A stretch of DNA of 41,171 nt from an uncultured Prevotellaceae bacterium (lineage in GTDB: Bacteria; Bacteroidota; Bacteroidia; Bacteroidales; Bacteroidaceae): assembly GCA_946185805.1 (NCBI GenBank), contig CAMHKU010000013.1:1-41171 (forward strand), given 5' to 3'. Positions within the stretch are counted from its first letter, which is position 1. The number at the start of each line of letters is the position of its first letter. Position numbers and translations under genes: made by a program. Shown here one piece after another: positions 15,928 through 24,715 of this stretch. Under the pieces are notes generated by a model. The model did no database searches, was not told the origin of the DNA, and worked only from the letters and a program-made list of their open reading frames with translations.

Positions 15928-18105
15928 ATGACCAAAAAAACTAATCTTACAGAAGCGCTGAAAAAGTTTTTCGGCTTCGACACCTTCAAGGGCGACCAGC
16001 AAGCCATCATCCAGAATGTGCTCGACGGCAACGATACCTTCGTACTTATGCCCACCGGCGGCGGCAAGTCGCTGTGCTACCAATTGCCGTCGCTGTTGAT
16101 GGATGGTGTGGCCATCGTTATTTCACCGCTGATAGCGTTGATGAAGAATCAGGTGGACGTCATCGCACAGATGAGCGAGCACGATGGCACGGCCCACTAC
16201 CTGAATTCATCGCTGAACAAGTCGGCCGTCGACCAGGTGAAAGCCGACGTGAAGAATGGCATCACCAAACTGCTGTATGTAGCCCCGGAGTCGCTGACGA
16301 AGGAGGACAACGTGGAGTTCCTCAAGACGGTGAAGATTTCGTTTTATGCCATCGACGAAGCTCACTGTATCTCAGAGTGGGGCCACGACTTCCGTCCGGA
16401 GTATCGTCGCATACGGCCTATCATCAACGAAATTGGTGCCGCGCCCATCATCGCCCTGACGGCAACAGCTACCGACAAGGTGCGCACAGACATCAAGAAG
16501 AACCTGGGCATCCTCGACGCCCAGGAATTCAAATCGTCGTTCAACCGGCCGAACCTCTATTATGAGGTGCGCCCAAAGACGAAGGACGTTGACAAGGAGA
16601 TTATTAAGTTTATCAAGCAGCATACAGGCAAGAGCGGTATCATTTATTGCCTTTCGCGCAAGAAGGTGGAGGAACTGGCCGAAATCCTGCGCGCCAACGA
16701 TATCAAGGCGCTGGCCTATCATGCGGGGCTCGACTCTAACGTGAGGGCGCAGACCCAGGACAAGTTCCTGATGCAGGACATCGACGTCATCGTGGCCACC
16801 ATTGCCTTTGGCATGGGTATCGACAAACCCGATGTGCGCTTTGTCATCCACTACGACATACCAAAGTCCTTGGAGGGGTACTATCAGGAGACTGGCCGCG
16901 CCGGCCGCGACGGCCGCGAGGGTATCTGTCTGGCGTTCTACAGTTATAAAGACCTGCGTAAGCTCGACAAGTTTATGGAGGGCAAACCAGTGGCCGAGCA
17001 GGATATTGGCCGGCAGTTGCTGCAAGAGACGGCCGCCTATGCCGAGACGAGCGTCTGCCGACGTAAGATGCTGCTCCACTATTTCGGCGAGAATTACGAG
17101 AAGGAGAACTGCGGCAACTGCGACAACTGTCTGCATCCGAAAACAAAGATAGAGGCTAAGGACCAGTTGGTGCTGACGCTTCAGGTGATACAGGCTATCA
17201 AGGAGAACTTCCGTTCTGACTATGTGGAGGACTTCATCATCGGCCGTGAGACGGAGGAGATAATAGCCCACAAGCACCAAGACCATGAACTCTTCGGCGC
17301 CGGCGAGGATATGGACGATAAACTCTGGAGTCCCGTCATACGTCAGGCGCTTATAGCGGGTTACCTGAAAAAAGATGTTGAGAACTACGGACTGTTGAAG
17401 CTCACGGCGGCGGGCAAGAAATACTTGAAAGAGCCGGTGTCGTTTATGATTGTCAAAGACCACGAGTACAGCGAAGATCCCGACATGGACGACGACCACG
17501 ATGGTGGCACGAGTGCCTTGGATCCCGTGCTCAGCGGTATGCTCGTAGACCTGAGAAAGAAATGGTCGAAGAAGCTGGAGCGGCCGCCATACGTCATCTT
17601 CCAAGATGTGTCGCTGGAGCAGATGGCTACCGAGTACCCCGTCAACCTGGATGAACTGAAGAGTATCCAGGGCGTCGGCGAGGGTAAGGTGAAACAGCCC
17701 TATGCCAAGGAGTTTGTCAATCTGATTAAGCGTTACTGCGAGGAGAACAATATTACCCGTCAGGCTGACCTGCGGGTGCGCACGGTGGCCAAGAAGTCGC
17801 TGCTGAAGGTGAAAATCATCCAGAACATCGACCGCCAGATAGCCCTCGACGACATCGCCACGGCACAGAACATCGATTTCGACGACCTGCTCGACGAGGT
17901 GGAGGCTATCGTCTACAGTGGCACGAAGCTCAATATCGACTATTTCCTTGATGAGGTGATGGATGAGGACCGCGTAGACGAAATCTACGACTATTTTGCC
18001 GACTCCGACACCGACGACCTGGAGACGGCTATCCAGGAACTTGGTGGCGACGAGGACGAGATACGCCTCGTGCGCATCAAGTTCATCAGCGACATGGCCA
18101 ATTGA
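15928..18105 (+). CDS. recQ: ATP-dependent DNA helicase RecQ
   Basis: 725-residue 3'-5' helicase for recombination and repair. Start ATG 15928 (MTKKTNLTEALKKFFGF) is preferred over in-frame TTG 15910. Motifs in order: GDQQAIIQ, Walker A MPTGGGKSLCYQLPSLL, DEAH in AIDEAHCISEWGHDFRPEY, LTATAT, motif VI QETGRAGRDGREG, zinc domain CRRKMLLHYFG...CGNCDNC, winged helix, then an HRDC-like region (SLEQMATEYPVNLDELKSIQGVGEGK) and an acidic C-terminal extension of about 90 residues. Probably the last gene of the clpP operon. Confidence 0.95.
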   Translation: MTKKTNLTEALKKFFGFDTFKGDQQAIIQNVLDGNDTFVLMPTGGGKSLCYQLPSLLMDGVAIVISPLIALMKNQVDVIAQMSEHDGTAHYLNSSLNKSAVDQVKADVKNGITKLLYVAPESLTKEDNVEFLKTVKISFYAIDEAHCISEWGHDFRPEYRRIRPIINEIGAAPIIALTATATDKVRTDIKKNLGILDAQEFKSSFNRPNLYYEVRPKTKDVDKEIIKFIKQHTGKSGIIYCLSRKKVEELAEILRANDIKALAYHAGLDSNVRAQTQDKFLMQDIDVIVATIAFGMGIDKPDVRFVIHYDIPKSLEGYYQETGRAGRDGREGICLAFYSYKDLRKLDKFMEGKPVAEQDIGRQLLQETAAYAETSVCRRKMLLHYFGENYEKENCGNCDNCLHPKTKIEAKDQLVLTLQVIQAIKENFRSDYVEDFIIGRETEEIIAHKHQDHELFGAGEDMDDKLWSPVIRQALIAGYLKKDVENYGLLKLTAAGKKYLKEPVSFMIVKDHEYSEDPDMDDDHDGGTSALDPVLSGMLVDLRKKWSKKLERPPYVIFQDVSLEQMATEYPVNLDELKSIQGVGEGKVKQPYAKEFVNLIKRYCEENNITRQADLRVRTVAKKSLLKVKIIQNIDRQIALDDIATAQNIDFDDLLDEVEAIVYSGTKLNIDYFLDEVMDEDRVDEIYDYFADSDTDDLETAIQELGGDEDEIRLVRIKFISDMAN

Positions 18106-18112
18106 CAGGGAA

Positions 18113-18222
18113 GTTGAGATTTGAAGTTTGAGGTTTGAGATTTGAGGTTTGAAATTTGAGATTTGTGTTAAAAAATACCAAGGTTATCATAAATCTCAAA
18201 TCTCAAACCTCAAATCTCAAAT
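18113..18222. repeat. Opposed GATTTGA heptamer arrays before guaB
   Basis: Left array 18113-18165 has 7-bp units (GAGATTT, GAAGTTT, GAGGTTT, GAAATTT). Right array 18191-18222 is the reverse complement of its end, agreeing at about 30 of 32 positions across a 25-nt core. The pair can form a stem of about 30 bp just upstream of the guaB promoter. Confidence 0.85.
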
Positions 18223-18230
18223 AAAAGTTG

Positions 18231-18238
18231 TATCTTTG
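18231..18238 (+). promoter_or_regulatory. Promoter -7 box of guaB
   Basis: TATCTTTG followed by CACG, 29 bp before the guaB start. The -33 region falls inside the right arm of the inverted heptamer array. Confidence 0.68.
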
Positions 18239-18252
18239 CACGCAATATTTAA

Positions 18253-19830
<1,578 letters not shown>

Positions 19831-19833
19831 ATA

Positions 19834-21312
19834 ATGAAAACAAAAGCCCTGATAGCCGCCCTCATCTTGGCTGCTATCCCCTGTACTGCCGCCTTCGCCG
19901 CAGTTCCGTATACTGCGCTACCAGCGCAGTCCGCCACCTCCGATGACCCCGTCGTCATGACCGTAGCCGGCAAGGACGTCACCCTCTCAGAGTTCGAATA
20001 CTCTTATAATAAGAACAACTCCGAGGGCGTCATCGACAAGAAAACCGTCGATGAGTACGTTGACCTCTTTATCAACTACAAGCTGAAGGTGGCCGCTGCC
20101 CTCGACGCCAAGTACGACACGTTGACAAGCTTCCGTCAGGAGTTTGCACAGTATCGTGACCAGCAGCTCTATCCCGCTATGGTCACCAGCGACGACATGC
20201 TGCGCGAGGCGCATAACATCTACGACAACACCGTCCGCCAGATAGGACCCGACGGCCTGGTGCAGGTGGCTCATATCCTCCTGCGTCTCGACCAGAAGGC
20301 GACAGAGGCTGAGCAGCAGGCTGCCAAGGTACGCATAGACTCCGTTCTCAACGTCTTGAAGCAGGGTGCCGACTTCGCCGAGCTGGCTAAGAAGGTGAGC
20401 CAGGATCCCGGCTCCGCCCGCCAGGGTGGGCTGCTGCCTTTCGTGCAGCGCGGACAGCTGGTGAAGGAGTTTGAGGATGTGGCCTTTTCGCTGAAAGACG
20501 GCGAATTGTCGGGCATCGTACAGACACCCTATGGCTATCATATCATTCTTTGCAAGGCGCACAAGATGCTGGAACCTTTCGAGGAGCACCGCGAGAGCAT
20601 CCTCAAGTTTATGGAGCAGCGTGGCATCCGCGAGCGTCTGGCAAAGGCGAAGGTCGACACCCTCGTCAGCCAGTCGAATGGCGCCCTCACTGCCGCCGAC
20701 GTCATGGACCGCCAGGCCGAAGAGCTCTCGGCAAAGGACTCTGAACTGAAGAACCTTATCCGTGAGTACTACGAGGGCTTGCTGCTCTATGAGATCAGCA
20801 ACCGCCTCGTTTGGGACAAGGCCGCCAAGGACGAAGAGGGACTGGAGCGCTATTTCAAGGAGCATAAGAAGAAATACAACTGGCCGGAACCTCACTTCAA
20901 GGGTATGGCCTACCATGTGAAAGACCCCGCCGACGTGGAAGCCGTCAAGCAGTGCGTCAAGAAGCTGCCCTTCGACCAGTGGGCTGAGGCGCTGCGCTCT
21001 ACCTTCAATGCCGACTCTGTCATCCGCATCCGCGTGGAGAAGGGTATCTTCAAGAGCGGCGACAACGCCCTTGTCGACAGCGCCGTCTTTAAGAAAGACA
21101 CCGTCGTCACCAAGCTCAAGGACTATCCCTTCGATGCCGTCTATGGCAAGATACTGAAGAAAGGTCCCGAGGACTATACCGACGTGCGTGGCCTCGTTGT
21201 CGCCGACTATCAGGATGAGCTTGAGCGCGAATGGGTGGCCGAGCTGCGACGCCGCTATACGTTCACGGTAAACCGTGAGACCCTTAAGAACGTCAAAACC
21301 ACGAAAGAATGA
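19834..21312 (+). CDS. Periplasmic peptidylprolyl isomerase, parvulin type (first of two)
   Basis: 492-residue exported chaperone/isomerase. Signal peptide 1-22 (LILAAIPCTAAFA), then a SurA-like helical N-domain (VAGKDVTLSEFEYSYNKNN). The parvulin domain runs about 143-240: QVAHILLRLD...GADFAELAKKVSQDPGSARQGGLLPF...VQTPYGYHIILCKA. The C-terminal half is helical, with a second weak PPIase-like region. Overlaps the next gene by 4 nt. Probably helps outer-membrane protein folding. The palindrome at 19912-19930 codes for TALPAQS just after the signal peptide. Confidence 0.9.
   Translation: MKTKALIAALILAAIPCTAAFAAVPYTALPAQSATSDDPVVMTVAGKDVTLSEFEYSYNKNNSEGVIDKKTVDEYVDLFINYKLKVAAALDAKYDTLTSFRQEFAQYRDQQLYPAMVTSDDMLREAHNIYDNTVRQIGPDGLVQVAHILLRLDQKATEAEQQAAKVRIDSVLNVLKQGADFAELAKKVSQDPGSARQGGLLPFVQRGQLVKEFEDVAFSLKDGELSGIVQTPYGYHIILCKAHKMLEPFEEHRESILKFMEQRGIRERLAKAKVDTLVSQSNGALTAADVMDRQAEELSAKDSELKNLIREYYEGLLLYEISNRLVWDKAAKDEEGLERYFKEHKKKYNWPEPHFKGMAYHVKDPADVEAVKQCVKKLPFDQWAEALRSTFNADSVIRIRVEKGIFKSGDNALVDSAVFKKDTVVTKLKDYPFDAVYGKILKKGPEDYTDVRGLVVADYQDELEREWVAELRRRYTFTVNRETLKNVKTTKE
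19912..19930. repeat. In-frame palindrome after a signal peptide
   Basis: ACTGCGCT (19912-19919), ACC, AGCGCAGT (19923-19930): perfect 8-bp arms with a 3-nt loop inside the coding sequence, between signal peptide and mature domain. Confidence 0.55.
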
Positions 21313-22856
21313 AAAAGATTTTAATATCCGCCCTTTCTCTCTGCTTCTTATCCGCTACCGCCGTCCTGATAGGGCTCGTTCCTGTGTCTGCGGCCACCTC
21401 GCCTCGTGCCGGTGTCGCTTCCTCGCCTCGGGCTGGTGTCGCCTCCTCGCCCCGGGTCGGCTGTGCTGCGGCGTTGCCGCAGCCTTCCCGCTTTGCCGCT
21501 GATTCCGCTGCCGTCGCTCCTGCCTCTGTCATTGACGAGGTGGTCTGGGTCGTCGGCGATGAGGCGATTCTCAAGAGCGATGTTGAGCAGATGCGCCTGC
21601 AGGCCGCTCAGGATGGAATCCGCTTCAAGGGTAACCCCGACTGTGCCATCCCCGAGCAGATAGCCGTACAGAAGCTGTTTCTCCACCAGGCGGCCCTTGA
21701 TAGTATCGAGGTGACGGAGTCGGAGATAGCCTCGGGCGTCAATCAGCAGATAGAGGCGTGGATACAGATGGCTGGTTCGCGCGAGAAACTTGAGGAGTAT
21801 AAGCGGCAGACCGTTAGCCAGATGCGCGAACAGTTGCACGACGACTATCGCGACCGTATGCTCGTTCAGAAGATGCAGCAGAAACTGGCCGAAGATATTA
21901 AGGTGACACCCGCCGAGGTGCGCCGCTATTTCAAGGATATGCCGCAAGACAGTCTGCCCTTTGTGCCTACAGAGGTTGAGGTGCAGATTATCACGCAGAC
22001 ACCGCGTGTCAGCCCCGAGGAGATTAACCGCGTCAAGGACGAGCTGCGCGAGTATACTGACCGCGTGACCAAGGGCGAGACGTCGTTCTCTACCCTCGCG
22101 CGCCTCTATTCCGAAGACCCCGTTACCGCCCGCAATGGCGGCGAGCTGGGCTATACGGGCCGCGGCGTGCTCGACCCGGCGTTTGCAGCCGTGGCCTTCA
22201 ACCTCACTGACCCGAAGAAGATCTCTAAGGTGGTGGAGTCGGAGTTCGGATTCCATATCATCCAGCTCATCGACAAGCGCGGCGACAAGGTCAATGTGCG
22301 ACATATACTGCGCAAACCAGTCGTCAGTGACTCGGCCATCACCGCCGCCATCAACCGCCTCGACACCCTGGCAACGCAGATACGCTCGGAACAGATTCCG
22401 GAGATTCTGCGACGCCAGTTTACTGTCGTGCCCGACAAGTTCACCTTCGAGAATGCCGTGCCCCTTTACTCTGACGACAAGGACACCCGTAGCAACAATG
22501 GTCTCATGGCAAATACCAATGAGGAGGGACGCACGTCGAAGTTCCGTATGCAAGACCTGCCCCAGGAGGTGGCCCGCGTCGTCGACACGATGAAAGTGGG
22601 ACAGATTTCGCAGGCTTTCCAAATGGTCAACGAGCGCGGAAAGACGGTCTGCGCCATCGTCAAGCTGAAGAACCGTATCGACGGCCATAAGGCCACCATT
22701 ACCGAAGACTTCCAGATTCTGAAGAATGTGGTTACCGCTAAGTTGCGCGAACAGAAGCTTCACAAGTGGGTGGTCGACAAGATTAAAGCTACCTACGTGC
22801 GCATAGGCGATGACTACCGCGACTGTGACTTTGAATACCAAGGCTGGATCAAATGA
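21309..22856 (+). CDS. SurA-like periplasmic peptidylprolyl isomerase
   Basis: 515-residue SurA-type chaperone. N-terminal signal (MKKILISALSLCFLSATAV), then an odd stretch SPRAGVAS repeated three times and CAAALPQPSRFAA. The SurA N-domain begins VIDEVVWVVGDEAILKSDVEQMR. Parvulin domain: VEVQIITQTPRVS...FSTLARLYSEDPVTARNGGELGYTGRG...FGFHIIQLIDKRGDKVNVRHIL, followed by a C-terminal helical region. ATGA overlaps couple it to both neighbours. The odd N-terminal stretch is encoded by 24-bp tandem repeats and a palindrome shared with the next gene (21456-21484). Confidence 0.92.
   Translation: MKKILISALSLCFLSATAVLIGLVPVSAATSPRAGVASSPRAGVASSPRVGCAAALPQPSRFAADSAAVAPASVIDEVVWVVGDEAILKSDVEQMRLQAAQDGIRFKGNPDCAIPEQIAVQKLFLHQAALDSIEVTESEIASGVNQQIEAWIQMAGSREKLEEYKRQTVSQMREQLHDDYRDRMLVQKMQQKLAEDIKVTPAEVRRYFKDMPQDSLPFVPTEVEVQIITQTPRVSPEEINRVKDELREYTDRVTKGETSFSTLARLYSEDPVTARNGGELGYTGRGVLDPAFAAVAFNLTDPKKISKVVESEFGFHIIQLIDKRGDKVNVRHILRKPVVSDSAITAAINRLDTLATQIRSEQIPEILRRQFTVVPDKFTFENAVPLYSDDKDTRSNNGLMANTNEEGRTSKFRMQDLPQEVARVVDTMKVGQISQAFQMVNERGKTVCAIVKLKNRIDGHKATITEDFQILKNVVTAKLREQKLHKWVVDKIKATYVRIGDDYRDCDFEYQGWIK
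21399..21484 (+). repeat. 24-bp tandem repeats and shared palindrome in the surA-like gene
   Basis: Units 21399-21422, 21423-21446 and 21447-21470 encode SPRAGVAS, SPRAGVAS and SPRVGCAA. They merge into a 29-nt element (21456-21484) with CTGCGGC/GCCGCAG arms around GTT. That element recurs at 22947-22975 with two differences and is read in another frame there. Confidence 0.85.
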
Positions 22857-24598
22857 CAAAGGATAGTAGTCGCCCCGCCTCCCTGCCCTTAGTGCGGCGT
22901 CCCGCCTCACCGCTCTTAATGCGGCGTCCCGCCCTCCTTCCCTTAGGTTGGCTGTGCTGCGGCGTTGCCGCAGTCCTGTTGCTTCTGCTCCTCGCTCCCG
23001 CCGCTTTCGCCGCTAAGAAGAAGCAGCGCCCTCGCCGAGCCCCGCAGCAGCAGGATGAGCGCATCTATCTTGTACATGCCGACGTGCTGCACTACGACCA
23101 GTGGGTCAATCGTGATGCACAGATTCTCAACGGCAAGGTACAGTTCCGCCACAAAGGAGCCACGCTCCACTGTGACAGCGCGTACTTCTACGAAGCTACT
23201 AACAGTTTCGAGGCTTTCGGCCATGTCAAGATGTATCAGGGAGACACACTCTCGCTCTTCTCCGACTACGCTTTCTACGACGGCAACGATCAGATGGCTA
23301 TCGCCCGTAACAATGTGGAACTGCGTAACCGAAAAATGACTCTTTATACAGACAGCCTGAATTTCGACCGCCTCTACGACAATGCTTACTTCTTTGAGGG
23401 GGGCAAGATGGTTGATGGCAACACTACCCTCATCTCTGACTGGGGAGAGTATAATACCAAGACCAAGAAAGCCGTCTTCAACTATGACGTGAAGATGGTC
23501 AACAAAGATATGCTCCTCACTACTGATACGCTCTATTATGATACGTTCTCGTCGATGGCAGAGATTGTTGGCCCTACGCACATCCTTTCGGGTAAAAGTC
23601 ATATCTACTCTGTGCGCGGATTCTATGACACTAAGAACGACCGTGCTCGGCTTCTCGACCGCTCTGAGCTCACCAATCAGGGTAAAAAGCTCGTGGCCGA
23701 CAGCATCTATCACGATGATAAGGCCGGCGTCAGCAAGGCTTTTTACAACATCGTCTATACCGACACCGTCAACAAAAACAAACTTACTGGCGAGTATGGC
23801 GAGTACAATGACCTTACCGGTTATGCCATGTGTACAGAAAGTGCCGTCGTCATGGACTTCTCGCAGCGTGACACGCTCTACATGCATGCTGACACTTTTA
23901 AGATATTCACCCATAACATCAATACCGACTCTGTCTACCGTAAGATACACGCGTATAATAAGGTGCGCGCCTACCGTATTGACGTGCAGGCGGTGTGCGA
24001 CTCACTGGTCTACAATTCCAAAGATTCCTGCATGACCCTCTACAAGGACCCTATCGTATGGAACAACGCGCAGCAGCTCGTGGGTGAGGAGATTCAGGTC
24101 TTTATGAAGGATTCTGTCATCGACCATGCCCATGTTGCCAATCAGGCTTTTTCAATAGAGAAAGTCTACAACAAAGAGGGTAGGGGAGAAGAGAATACCT
24201 ATAACCAGATATCCTCCGACAATATGTATGCCTATTTCAAGAACGGCACCATCTACGAGGCACAGTCAAAAGACAATGTCCGTCTTATCTACTATCCAGT
24301 CGATGAGTCCGACACCACTCTGATAGGTCTTAACACCACGGAGACCACAGAGCTGCGCATGTTTATGGAGAACCGCAAAATGAAGAAAATCTGGATGCCT
24401 AAGGCTGAGGGTACGCTCTATCCCATGTCTCAGATTCCGCCCGACAAGCGTTACCTTGAAGGGTTCGCATGGTTCGACTATGTGCGGCCTATTGACAAGG
24501 ATGACATTTTTAACTGGCGCCCTAAAAAGAAAGGTACTGAAATTAAGCCGAGTGCAGGCTCCTCGCGCTCGGGACGCAAAGGCTCCAAGAAGAGATAG
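22853..24598 (+). CDS. OstA/LptA-like outer-membrane biogenesis protein
   Basis: 581-residue exported protein of the OstA-like group, probably a periplasmic LPS-transport bridge (LptA/LptD N-domain beta-jellyroll). The start overlaps the previous stop by 4 nt. Residues 7-33 are three 9-residue repeats (RPASLPLVR, RPASPLLMR, RPALLPLGW), then a hydrophobic stretch (VLLLLLLAPAAFA) acting as signal. The mature region has repeated jellyroll strands (HADVLHYDQW...NGKVQFRHKGATLHCDSAYFYE...FGHVKMYQGDTLSLFSDYAFY). The C terminus is basic (SSRSGRKGSKKR). Substrate inferred from family and from the SurA neighbours. Confidence 0.88.
   Translation: MTKDSSRPASLPLVRRPASPLLMRRPALLPLGWLCCGVAAVLLLLLLAPAAFAAKKKQRPRRAPQQQDERIYLVHADVLHYDQWVNRDAQILNGKVQFRHKGATLHCDSAYFYEATNSFEAFGHVKMYQGDTLSLFSDYAFYDGNDQMAIARNNVELRNRKMTLYTDSLNFDRLYDNAYFFEGGKMVDGNTTLISDWGEYNTKTKKAVFNYDVKMVNKDMLLTTDTLYYDTFSSMAEIVGPTHILSGKSHIYSVRGFYDTKNDRARLLDRSELTNQGKKLVADSIYHDDKAGVSKAFYNIVYTDTVNKNKLTGEYGEYNDLTGYAMCTESAVVMDFSQRDTLYMHADTFKIFTHNINTDSVYRKIHAYNKVRAYRIDVQAVCDSLVYNSKDSCMTLYKDPIVWNNAQQLVGEEIQVFMKDSVIDHAHVANQAFSIEKVYNKEGRGEENTYNQISSDNMYAYFKNGTIYEAQSKDNVRLIYYPVDESDTTLIGLNTTETTELRMFMENRKMKKIWMPKAEGTLYPMSQIPPDKRYLEGFAWFDYVRPIDKDDIFNWRPKKKGTEIKPSAGSSRSGRKGSKKR
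22871..22975 (+). repeat. 27-bp tandem repeats and shared palindrome in the ostA-like gene
   Basis: Units 22871-22897, 22898-22924 and 22925-22951 encode RPASLPLVR, RPASPLLMR and RPALLPLGW. The palindromic element at 22947-22975 follows, matching 21456-21484 but in a different reading frame (WLCCGVAAV here, GCAAALPQ there). Confidence 0.85.
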
Positions 24599-24612
24599 CC
24601 CTTCACTCAACG

Positions 24613-24705
24613 CTTCTCACTTCTCACTTTTCACTTTTCACTTCTCACTTTTCACTTCTCACTTCTCACTTCTCACTTTTCACTTTTCACTATTCACTAT
24701 TCACT
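24613..24705. repeat. CTCACTT/TTCACTT heptamer array before mutL
   Basis: About thirteen 7-bp units (TTCACTT, CTCACTT, ending in TTCACTA) fill the gap between the OstA-like stop and the mutL start. On the other strand the units read AAGTGAA and AAGTGAG, the same purine-rich class as the other heptamer arrays. No promoter box is seen, so mutL is probably read through from upstream. Confidence 0.88.
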
Positions 24706-24715
24706 AGCGTAGCGC

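Noticed and set aside
21348..22910. 520-codon minus-strand open frame over the SurA-like gene
   Set aside because: Antisense shadow; the plus frame has parvulin motifs and coupled starts.
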